Assembly (NCBI GenBank): GCA_038025085.1
Contig: CM076151.1
Location: 6,207,501-6,271,500, forward strand
DNA: 64,000 nt
Direction: 5' to 3'
Origin: Tetragonia tetragonoides
Taxonomy: Eukaryota > Streptophyta > Magnoliopsida > Caryophyllales > Aizoaceae
The notes under the pieces are model-generated. The model did not search any database and was not told the origin of the DNA. It worked only from the letters and a program-made list of their open reading frames with translations. Of the stretch, positions 11,749 through 22,341 are shown in pieces; position 1 is the stretch's first letter, and each line of letters begins with the position of its first letter. The translations under genes were made by a program, and so were the position numbers.

Positions 11749-11762
11749 AGCAATTGTTACTT

Positions 11763-12630
11763 ATTAATCTTCAATGGGCCTATTCTAGACCGGAAGGAGG
11801 TGAAATGATAGATTGCACACAAAATCCAAATAAGGTAAGTAGGTAGTCCACTAAACTTAATACTCTGATATGTTAGAGAGAGGGAGACAACTCTCATCAG
11901 TAGTGCTTTTTAGGTTCCTTATTTTTTTTATTCGACTTTTTACTGTCTTCAAGTCAATATTTTAAACATAGATAATTAGTATAATTCTATAATATTTAAA
12001 AAAATAAAAAAATTATTAAAAAAAAAAAAGAATTTAACGATACTATTTTTATTTTATAAATCTTTATATAAATATTTTTCTGAGAGAATCTTCATTCTTT
12101 TTTTAAGTTTATGGTCAGAATTTGTAAACTTTGACCAAAAAAAGTCAAATGGAGAAAGAATATGGAATGGAGAGAGTATTTTGCTTTTTTGCTAACAGAG
12201 TATTAAGACAAATAACGTTAAGGGAAAAAACAGTAAAACAGGAGTGTAAATGAAATAGAGAAACGGTTTTTTTTTCTATCTACACATAATTTCTGCCTTA
12301 AATGAAGGAGTAGAAACTATACTTTTTCAGTTTTGTAACTGATGAGGGACTAGGAGTAGGAAGTCTGATCTTCAATGTAGTGAGAAACTGACATTTAACA
12401 AATAATACCAATTTTATGTTACCTAAAATTTCTAACTCTATGATCTTAATACTCAGCAGTTTTGTTTAATTCCCCTACATCACTTGCAATTCATGCAATT
12501 TCGAAGAATCTATATATACTAGTCCATCATAACATATGTGATTTGCTATGATGATCCTAAAGTTAATCATCTAATTATTCATCCCCAAATAGTCTAATTT
12601 TATTTCATATCTTGATCAATAATTTATTCT
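11763..12630. other. Upstream region of UGT-2, no gene recognised
   Basis: AT-rich with long A and T runs near 11990-12030. TATATATA at 12511-12518, about 110 nt before the UGT-2 start, is a candidate TATA box. Confidence 0.4.
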
Positions 12631-14437
12631 ATGGAGGATAAGCCTCAACAACTCCATGTAGTGTTTTTCCCATTCTTGGCTCATGGCCACAGAATCCCAA
12701 TGCTCAACATTGCTATGCTTTTTGCTGCACGTAAAAATGTCAATGCAACAATCCTCACCACCCCTCTCAATATGCCCACCATCACCAACTTCATCGAGAC
12801 GAACCCTGGCCTATCCATCGACATCGAGGTCTTGAGGTTCCCAACACAAGAAGTAGGCCTACCTGAAGGGTGCGAGACTGCAGAGCGAGCATTGGAGCTC
12901 AATATGTTTGGGAGATTCATCCAGGTATATGTATAGTGGTGGATCAAAACAGGGTGGTCAATTGAACCCACTTATTAAGTACTTATTACTCCCTCCGTCC
13001 CTCTCTTATCTTCTCATTTGACTTTTTGAGTCAAACTTTATAAATATTGATCATTAATTTGTGAAAAATATATAAAGAATTATAATATCAAAATACATTT
13101 CTTAGATTCGTTAGAGATTATATTTTCACAATATCAATTTTTTAATATAATTATATCTATATAATTAAAGTTATTAATGGTCAAAGTTCCATCTTGAAGA
13201 CTGTGCAAAGTCAAATGAGAAGATAAGAGAGGGACGGATGGAGTATTTACTAAGTCATTGGATACATACTAATCCTTTCATAAAATTTCTGGTTTGCCTA
13301 GGCTAAAGAAATGCTCCAAGAGCAGCTTGAGCAATACTTGGTAAAGGCGCGACCAAACTGCCTGGTGGCTGATAGGTTCTTCCCTTGGGCAACAGAATCA
13401 ACGGCCAAGTTCAACATTCCTAGGCTCGTCTTTCATTCGACGACCTTGTTCTCTCTTTGTGCTGGAGAAGTTGAAAGGCTATATCAGCCTGGTGCAAATG
13501 TGTCATCCGATGAGGAGGAATTCGTGCTTCCTCTCCTCCCTCATGAGATCAAAATGTCGAGATTACAGTTCCCCGAAGATTATGTAGCGGATGAAGAAAT
13601 AAAAAAGAGGGTAATTTGGGTCCAAGAGTTAGAGAAAAAGAGCTTTGGGGTGATTGTTAATAGCTTTTATGAGTTGGAGCCAGATTATGCAGATTTCTAT
13701 AGGAAAGAGTTGGGTAGAAGAACATGGATTATTGGCCCTGTTAATTGTCTCTCCAATAATAGGAACAAACTTGAGAATAATGAAAATGACAAAAGTCATG
13801 AGTGCTTAAAATGGCTTAACATGAAGGCGGCAGGCTCGGTCGTTTACCTATGCTTTGGGAGCACAAAAAATTTAGGTGCTCCCCAAATGCATGAAATTGC
13901 TAGGGCATTAGAAGATTCGGAACAAGAATTCATTTGGGTCGTCTTGGACGACCCAAATGACAATGAATGTAGTTGGTTACCTCCAGGATTCGAACACAGA
14001 ACCAAAGGAAAAGGTTTACTGATCGAGGGTGGGCCCCACAAGTGCTGATTTTGGAACATGAAGCTATAGGAGCATTTGTGACTCATTGTGGGTCTAACTC
14101 AATACTAGAAGCAATTTGTGCTGGTGTGCCTATGGTTACATGGCCTCAAAATGCTGATCATTTTTTTCTTGAAAAAATGGTGACTGATGTTTTAAAGATT
14201 GGGGTGCCTGTCGGAGCTAAGAAGTTTGGTAGTAGAGTGGATTTTGCTGTGGATGTCATTAAGAGAGACGCGATAGCGAAGGCACTTGGAGAGATAATGA
14301 CGGGAACTGGGGCTGATGAGCGAAAATGTAGAGTGAAGATGTTCAAAGAAATGGCATGGAAGGCTGTTGAGGAAGGTGGTTCATCGTATTCTGATTTAAG
14401 TGCATTGATCAATGAATTGAGGGTTTATCATGCTTAA
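12631..14437 (+). pseudogene. UGT-2: UGT73-like UDP-glycosyltransferase with a one-base frameshift
   Basis: Tandem paralogue of UGT-1. Exon 1 is 12631-12924 and exon 2 is 13302-14437 (GTATAT..CCTAG, phase 0), 1430 nt in total, one base short of a whole number of codons. The catalytic His18 is present (FPFLAHGHRIP). Reading is continuous to GKGLLI, then a one-base deletion near 14022 puts [17 protein letters not shown] in another frame, which stays open to the stop at 14435-14437. The PSPG box starts at Trp of WAPQV and its 44th residue is His (WPQNADH) instead of the usual Gln. The intron carries a Stowaway-type MITE (12989-13243). Otherwise the gene is full length (about 476 residues), so the break is recent or an assembly error. 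Confidence 0.85.
12989..13243. mobile_element. Stowaway-type MITE in the UGT-2 intron
   Basis: Ends CTCCCTCCGTCCCTCTCTTA and its inverted partner (..TAAGAGAGGGACGGATGGAG) are flanked by TA on both sides (12987-12988, 13244-13245). Length 255 bp. The body contains the inverted pair TTGACTTTTTGAGTCAAA. Confidence 0.85.
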
Positions 14438-16665
14438 GATGATGTAGTGGCTAGTCTTTGAGCTGCAAATGAACAAGATCATCACAAGAATTAATTTTAG
14501 AAATTTTGTAGCAGAATACATAGTACTCCATTGCTTTAGATCAGAATAATGAAGTGGATAATAATAGGTTTGCTTTATTAAGAAATATGGGATTGAGTTT
14601 GATGATTGAATTGTGAAGTATGAGTTTGGGTACAAATTTGTTTTGGCAAAATATTTGATCAAAGTAAAATAGCATAGGAAAAACTAATATACCGATAGCC
14701 TGAAATATAATTTGAGCATTGTACATTCTTTCAATAGGCAAGGTTACGTTGTTGGACTCTTTAGTCCATTATTACATGCGGATGCAGATGGCCTAAAGAC
14801 CCATAGCATAGAAATCGCCCTCAATCCAAAATAGAGGGCTATAAGTCTCGAATCCCAACCTAGATGCTCAAGCAGGGGTGAGATTTGAGCATTGTACATA
14901 ACTAGCTACTACGTACTATTTCCGGACTAATTCATGATGATTGATGATAGTTTTGTTTTGTTTCTCATGTGAATTGTGGACTGGGTGACCTCTAACGCCT
15001 CATCTTATTGACTGGTCATGGTCTCATGCACTTGGCCTACTTTCACTAAAGAAAATGAACACAAATAAATGTAGTACCATTTAATGACTTTATTCCTCTA
15101 TGTCCTATGGGCTCTGAGTAAGACACAACAAAATGAAAAGATAACTTCAAACTTGGGCAAGGTTACAACTTGAACTTACAATTGATGTTCTTGTCAGCCA
15201 TATGCATTGGAGATTTGGATGCCATTATATCAAGATCTCTCAAGTGGGAAAAAAGAAAAGAAGTTTCTATTGTTGCTTTCGATACAACTGTGTATAGACC
15301 GATAGATTATACAAGCCAGTCTGTACAGTTGATAATAAGGAGCTATATCCAATTTCTTTGTACTGAATTTAGGGGCTAGGAAAAAAGACCAAGTACCAAC
15401 CAATGTACATGTTTTGTTAACGTGTTTTGCTATTTAGGTTAGGTGTTTGCATTTGATCAATGAATTGAGGGTTTATCGATCATGCTTAAAATGTAATGCC
15501 AAGTCTTTGAGCTGCAAATGAACAAGATCACCATAAGAATTAATTTTAGAAATTTTGTAGCAGAATATATAGTAATCCAGTGCTTTAGATCAGAATAAAA
15601 CGAAGTGGATAATAATTGGTTTGATTATTATTGAGAAATATGAGATTGAGTACAAACTTGATTCGGTAAAAAACTTGATCAAGTAAAATAGCATTGGAAA
15701 AACTAATACCATGGTCTGAAATTTGAGCATTGTACGCTTTTTAATAGGCATGGAGGAAGTGATCGAGTTCTTTGATCCATTACATAGGGGTGGAAATGGC
15801 GTAAAGGCTCATAGCAACAAAATCACCCGCAATCTGAAATTGAGGGCAATAAGTCTCGAATCCCAACCTAGAAGTTCGAGGGGTGAAATTTGATCAAGCA
15901 TTGTACATAACTACTAGTACGTACTATTCCCGTACTATGTCATGACGATTGATGATAATTTTGTTTTGTTCCTCATTTGTGAATTGTGGCGGTGGGTGTC
16001 TTCATTTGTACGTCAATCATGGTATCATACTTTCATGGACTTGGCTAGCGCCTTGCCTACTTTCACCGTACCAAATAACCAACACAAGTAAATGTAGTGC
16101 CAATTATTGACCTTATGTCCTGTATGAGTAAGAAACAAAATGAAACAACAACTAACTACAAAACTTGGGCAAGGTTACAATTGCATATGTTCTTGACAGC
16201 CACATATCCATGCATTGGACATTTGGATGTCATTATGTCAAGATCACTGATCAAGAGGGAAAAAATGAAATTTATTTTGTTGCTTTCCATATAATTGTAC
16301 TATAGACGTAAAGATTATACTACAAGTCAATATGTACAGTTGTTCATTGATAAGGAGCTATTCCAATTTCCATGTACATATACTGAATTTAAGTTTTTGT
16401 TTATTCCCTTATACAGTATGTTTTTTTTGTTCACAATCAAAGGTATCCACCGTCGACTACAGTAATTATTTACCCCGCCCTAACTTGTAGCTAGGCACCT
16501 CAAAGGGTGGGGCAGTTGGCCAAGGAACTTAAATACAATACTTGGGGCTAAGAGAAAAGACCATGTACCAATCAACCAATGTACATGCTCCATTAACGTG
16601 TTTAACTAATTAGCCTTCCAAGAGCCACCTAAAATTAGGCTTAAGAGTTTTAGTTAGGCGTTTGC
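14407..16665. repeat. Tandem duplication of the UGT-2 3' end and flank
   Basis: Unit 1 runs from about 14407 (last codons of UGT-2) to about 15455; unit 2 from about 15456 to about 16665. Matching landmarks: GATCAATGAATTGAGGGTTT (14407, 15456), AGTCTTTGAGCTGCAAATGA (14453, 15502), AAGTCTCGAATCCCAACCTA (14841, 15850), AACTTGGGCAAGGTTACAA (15150, 16163) and GTGTTTGCATT at the ends. Unit 2 therefore carries a stray copy of the UGT-2 C-terminus (NELRVY) and no gene. Small indels show the duplication is not fresh. Confidence 0.8.
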
Positions 16666-18009
16666 ATTAAATTAGACCATCCACTTTCATGCTTTATAAG
16701 GACAACATGACTACTTATAGTTTCCTGAAAAGAAAAACACAAAAAACACAACTAATAAGAGGAGTGTTTTTCTTTTCTTTGTCTTGAGTGAAAGTATGGA
16801 TAGGGATGAAAAGATTGGTAATTATGATGATGAGCCCTTAAGATCACCCTTAGGTAAGTTATAACACAATCCTGAATCAGATCAAATTTTGAACTGTGCT
16901 ATGGGTTTAAAGTAGCCTATTGAAATAGAAGCACTTAAAAAGGCATTCTCAAACTCTATTTTCATCAAACACCCTAGATTTTGTAGCCTTTTGGTAAGAG
17001 ACCCCAATGGCGAACAACATTGGAAAAGAACCCAAGTCAACATTGATGACCACATCATCATCCACCACCACCACCCTCCAACCACCGCCTCCGGCCACGT
17101 GGAAGATAGCAAAGAAGCCGCTGTCAACGCCTTCTTAGCTGACGTGGCGGTGTCAACCCCACTTAGCAATAGCAAGCCCTTATGGGAGTTGCATGTACTT
17201 GTAGGGTTGAATTGTGTGGTACTAAGAGTTCATCATTCTATAGGAGATGGAGCTTGTTTGATGTCAATGCTTTGGGCTTGTTTTGGTAAAAAGAGGGTTG
17301 ATGAATTTGAGCAAAGAGATCAAATCATGAAAATAAAAACTCATAATAATGATTATGAGAAAAAGAAATGGAGGAATAAGAAAGGAATTTTTGGGTTTCT
17401 AAAGATTTTGTGGTTTACATTAGTTTTTGCATGGAGGCTTTTAGGGAGGTTGCTATGGGTGAAAGATAGTAAAAGTGTGATATATGGAGGTGAAGGTGTG
17501 GAGCTTTGGCCAAGGAAGTTGGTTACTGCCAAGTTTAAGCTTGAGGATTTCAAGTCCATCAAAAAGGCAATTCCGAATGCTGTAAGTCCATGCATTTCTT
17601 CTGTTTTTTTTACTATATGCTTTTTTCAGTTAAAAACGAGCAATAGATTGATCATGAATATATAACTCAATTTTCATATATTGGAGCCTGGACTTTTTGT
17701 CTTTTTTCTTTAATCCTTGACATTCATATACATGTATGGAGTAATAATCACCCCATGTATTCTATTTTGTTTATTGCATGCATGTATGATTTTTTTCTGG
17801 AAATGTTTAGGTTAAATTTTGACCATTTTCTTTATTGTTACACATTAGTAATAATTATAAATTGATACAGTTACAAATCTGTTTTTAAAAATATATCTAT
17901 CACTAATAACATCATAGTATTGATCAGTATCTTTTACTTGATAGATATTAGATGGTGAAAATAAGTGAGTACACGTTTAGCCGTCATTTTTAGGTAGAAA
18001 GTAGAGCCG

Positions 18010-18280
18010 GCAAATTCTGATCTAACCCAAAAACCGATTCCAATCCGACCTGTTTAAGATCCGAACTGACCGGCCTGTTTAAGACTCGAATCGAAATGGT
18101 CGACCTGCTAATGATCGATCGTGACTCGAAACCCGAAGTTTGTGAAGCAAAAGTTATTTGACCTGAAAACCCGACCTGATGCTAATAAAGACCTAACATG
18201 ACCGACCTGATATCATCCCGACTCGATAAAGACCTGACTTAGTGATGACCTGAACCCGATGTAACCAGACCCAAACTCTA
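18010..18280. repeat. Degenerate GACCTGA-rich repeat in a WSD-1 intron
   Basis: About 270 bases dense in ACCCGA, GACCTGA and GACTCGA words with no fixed period, of the kind common in plant introns. No coding signal. Confidence 0.5.
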
Positions 18281-18384
18281 CCCGTTAGAAAGTGTATTTC
18301 TAAATGTTAGCTTCACATTTCTTTCAAATAAATATTTCTTTCATCTTAGATGGAAAAAATATTAGGAGTACTAAAAGGCAACTA

Positions 18385-18643
18385 CTTCCTCTGGACCACA
18401 AATAATATTACGTTTGACTTTTCGCGGTCTTTGAGACACTACTTTGACCACTTATACCTCTTATTATATGAATATAAAAATTTTAAAAATTATATTTTTT
18501 TGAAACTACTTTTTAAAATAAATCTAGCAAAAGTATATTTATATTGTAAAACTTTATAATTTTTCATTAACGAATGGTCAAAGTTTATTAACTTTGACTC
18601 CAAAAAATCCAACGTAAAATTATTTGTGTTTCGGAGGAGGGAG
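18385..18643. mobile_element. Stowaway-type MITE in WSD-1 intron 1
   Basis: Left CTTCCTCTGGACCACAAATA and right end ..GGAGGAGGGAG are inverted matches that share an inner ACAAATAATNTTACGTT block. TA on each side (18383-18384, 18644-18645). 259 bp. Confidence 0.75.
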
Positions 18644-18826
18644 TATTTATTATGGAAAAAGTACTACTCCAATGTAATATGTAAACATAGAAGTGAAAAT
18701 ATATTAATCAAACAACAACATCGAGTGTTGGAGTCCTTGGAGACAGTAAATGTTGCGCAGAGGGAGAAGCTCAAGTATGTTTCCCTGTCTGGTACCTGGA
18801 CTCAACAATAACTCATTTACATACTT

Positions 18827-20025
18827 TGACTATATTTCTGTTAATAAATATTGTTGTTTTCTGATGTTTGGCTTAATTTTTTGCAGACAATCAATGATGT
18901 CCTGTTAGGAATCATTTCTGAGATTTCCTGTCAAATTAGCATATATAATTTTTAATTATTAATCCACTGCAAGAAACTTAATGGTTACATGAAAATAGAC
19001 ATTATTATTCCTTTACAATTTAAGGACATATTCTATCCGTTCCAAAATGAGCTTTCTATTTTGACTTTTTAGTTAAACTTCATAGTATTTGACTATTAAT
19101 TTGTGAAAAATAGATTTATTTTTAATTATACTTTCACAATACTAACTTTTTATTATTTTTCGTATGTATAGACTTAGAGTTATTGATAGTCAAAGTCCTA
19201 TCTCAAATACTATACAAAGTCAAACAGAAAGCTCATGAATTTGGAACGGCGGGTACTTAGTATATTGTGTTTCTGGAAAATGGAATTGCATACTTAATCG
19301 AGAGAAACAAGGTATAGAATGATGAGAACCTGCAAACCAGGACCTTTTCGTAGGTTGACGATAACAATTCCTGTTACTTGTAGTCCTTGCAGCATTGCTG
19401 AACAACACAGAGGACAGGATATTCAATATCATATTTAATGTGATAGTTCTGTTCACTAAATACATGTTCATTCCCTATATTTCACAAACAAGTGTACGTT
19501 GTCTTATACTCTTATTAGATTTTTGCATAATAAGATAAGGTATATATTATATGTGTGCTCCAGCCTTCACCTAGCTAATTGAACTAACGGAACAATACTA
19601 CTAAATAGAACTGAATAGTATTCCTAATATTTGAGTGAACAGGTATATATGTCATTCAACTTAACACCAATAAACATATGAATTGATTATTGAAATAAGT
19701 GAAAAAAGAACATACTTAAAAAATGAGCAAATAAGTACTTAAATGTCTAGTTGGACCGATCAAAAAGATTTCTTATTGAGTGATAACAATACACAATAGC
19801 AATTTTTTCATGAGTGGAGATGTTATTCATGTTAGTACTATAAAAGAAAAGTTGTTAATTAGTCTGTGTGTTAGAATGTTAATTACATACCCTTGGGTGA
19901 TTTGATATCTAGGTACATGGAAAGTCCAGAAGAAATGATTCCTAACAGGACATCGTTGATTGTCTGCAAAGAATTAAGCCAAACATCAGAAAACAACAAT
20001 ATTTATTAACAGAAATATAGTCCAG
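18827..20025. repeat. Inverted repeat containing WSD-1 exon 2, with a MITE-like insert between the arms
   Basis: About 100 bp around exon 2 (18827-18928) recurs as its reverse complement at about 19925-20025, including the branch region, the TTTGCAG acceptor and TINDVLLGIIS. The inverted arm is the better preserved and continues into SGLSMYLDIKSP on the minus strand. At 19024-19256, between the arms, lies another inverted-repeat element (ends CTATCCGTTCCAAAATGAGC and ..GCTCATGAATTTGGAACGGC). Confidence 0.8.
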
Positions 20026-21140
20026 ATATCTAGGTACATGGAAACTAACGGAAAAAAGTTCCGGGTCATCTTCATGGGGAAACAAGACGGGTTTGGTTCT
20101 CCAACCGCTTTATTGTTGCAAAGGGCTTCATTCTGTAGAGCATGTGAGGATAATGAAGTCAATTATGGACCAAAAGAAACAGTCATATGAGGCTCACATC
20201 CCCCACTTTTTCTCTCTCTCCTCTCGATTTGATGGACTCAAAGTTTAGACAATAATTTGTTGAGCGAGCTTAGCTAGGCTATTGGATCCTCTAAGGTCTA
20301 GGTTTCCCGAACAAATAGTAGCGTTACATAATGATACGTGAAAGCGCATTTATTATTCAATACATACATCAACATTAGCCATTACTTCCAAAGAGACTCC
20401 TGTCTAGATAAGTAAGTTGGTTGAATTAAGAAGTTCTTACAATGGATTCAAGTAATTTATAGTATTAGACTAAACATTTTATGAATAAGATTACTGAAAT
20501 AAGGGTTTGAAATCAATTTTGTGCGCACGATACTTACATGTAATTTGACAAAACAAATACGTAACAAAGTTTGAATTGGTTGCTGATATGAGTATGGTTG
20601 TGTTGGCAAATGGGATAACTACTGCAGGTAGCGAATTGGTTGTATCAGAAAATGTTGTGCAATACAACTTTGTTGATCTCCAACATCATGGGTCCATCGG
20701 ATGAGATGGCTATTGCTGGCAACTCAGTAACTTACCTAAGAGTCAATATCTCTAGCCTACCTCAGGTAATACACTACTGATTAATTATGCTTTAAATTCA
20801 TTTTCAATTTATCATTTGAGTTATATATATATATAAGTTGATTAGTAATTCATTTTGTATTTTTAATTTTTTTTTTTTTTTTTTTTTTTTTGGTGACAGG
20901 CCATGACACTGCATATGGTGAGCTATGCTGGAAGGGCTGATCTGCAAGTGATGGTGGCTAAAGATATCATTTCTGACTCACAACTTTTGGTGAAATGCTT
21001 TCAGGATGCCTTACTTGAAATGAAGAATGCAGCAAATTGTGTTTGATTAGTTGAGTTTGTAATGGAATTTAGGTGATGTGAACAATTTTGGATTTTTTGC
21101 TCGTTTTCATTCTAGGTGGGTCTTATTATTGTACTATTAA

Positions 21141-21296
21141 GGTCCTGTCTTTTCGTCGATTCCATGCTGCATTCCGTTCCGTTCCGTTCCGCGCCGCATT
21201 CTGTGCTTCATTTTGTCTCACATATTTCTGAATTATCCGCGCCGCGCCGTTCCGTTCCTCGTCGTCCCACACCATTCCGTTGAAAAGAACAGGGCC
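21141..21296. mobile_element. Tourist-like MITE (family 1) with TAA target duplication
   Basis: Ends GGTCCTGTCTTTTC and GAAAAGAACAGGGCC, flanked by TAA at 21138-21140 and 21297-21299, as in PIF/Harbinger-derived elements. The inside is rich in TTCCGTTCCG. A close relative lies at 36255-36436. Confidence 0.8.
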
Positions 21297-21544
21297 TAAG
21301 TTATAACTAATGTGTTTAGCAGCCGAATACTTACTCAAGTTGTAGTAATTTATGAAGTTATGTTTCTCTTTGTTAACCCAAAAACTTACGAATTTATATA
21401 TGTGTATTATGATGTCAATTGTAGATTTATAAGCGCCGTGTTTAGTTATACCTTTATTTTTTTGTTTTTTTTTTTTTTTATATTGTGGAGTAGAAAAGGA
21501 GGTCCACTCCCTATTTTCAAAAAAAACAAAACATAAAAATAAAT

Positions 21545-21720
21545 AAGCTCAGTGCATATCAGCGTGTGAAGGGAGGGCGAAAGTGGGAAAGGGACATGTC
21601 ACATCTCCCTTGTAGTGATAAGGATTCGATTCCGAAACCATGGGGTGGGCGGCTTACTGCTTAGTGCCTACCACTAGTATTGCAACACGTCACACACCTC
21701 CCCTATCTGCATAGTTTAAA
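21545..21720. other. Possible SINE-like sequence, unproven
   Basis: Contains a B-box-like GGATTCGATTCC (about 21624) after TTGTAGTGATAA, but no clear A-box, tail or flanking duplication was found. Confidence 0.25.
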
Positions 21721-22341
21721 AATGCTTAATGAAGGATTTTGTTGAAGCTTTTAGAATGTTTGGTTGAAAATGGTTATGATTGAATTAACTAATTCTAGCT
21801 AACAATATGTGTAGGCTTATCTGAGAAAATAATTCTTAAAACTATTATACAAAAACTCTTTATAAGCGAGTCATATTATGTGATGACAGTTACATTTTTA
21901 ATAAAAAGAAAGATTATTGGATTAAGAAATATTGCTCTATTTTTAACATCTTTAACGGTTAAAAAAAATGTGTTACCTATTAGACCAAAAATATCGTTTT
22001 TTGAACAAAACATATTATTTAACCGCCATACAATAAAACAACATTACCAAAAAAAACTAATGTGACAAATCCAACTCAACCATAAACCTGAACCCGATCC
22101 ATTTAATTGTCAGCTTATTTAATTGACTCTTAGTTTGTTATCCTACTTCATTTGACTAGTAAAGTGTTAACTTGCAATAGGCTCCATACGATAAAAGTCT
22201 AAAGACATGGGCTTAAAAGAAAAGCCAACCAAGTATTCAATTCAAACATGACCAAATCATTCAACCATTTCATTAGTTAGATAAAAAAAAAATAAAGAAA
22301 AACAAAAAAAAGCTCAACAAGTGTGAAGTCTCTCTAATATC

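Larger units (their letters stand above)
16796..21045 (+). pseudogene. WSD-1: wax ester synthase/DGAT (WSD1-type) pseudogene with rearranged middle
   Basis: WSD1-type enzymes sit in the ER membrane and join fatty acyl-CoA to fatty alcohols (wax esters) or diacylglycerol. Exon 1 is 16796-17581, with in-frame TAA at 16862-16864 and TAG at 16913-16915; the rest reads well and has the HHxxxDG active site (HHSIGDG, near 17231) and a hydrophobic segment (WFTLVFAWRLLGRLLW). Exon 2 begins at 18888 (TINDVLLGIIS) but decays; a better copy lies inverted at about 19900-19966. Exon 3 is not found. Exon 4 is degenerate at about 20060-20190 (MDQKKQSYEAH), exon 5 is readable at about 20629-20766 (CNTTLLISNIMGPSDEM), and exon 6 at 20901-21045 is intact to its stop (AMTLHMVSYAGRAD..). 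Clearly non-functional. Confidence 0.85.

Noticed and set aside
16882..17175. Minus-strand frame opposite WSD-1 exon 1
   Set aside because: Shadow; similar antisense frames occur opposite exon 1 of the other WSD copies.
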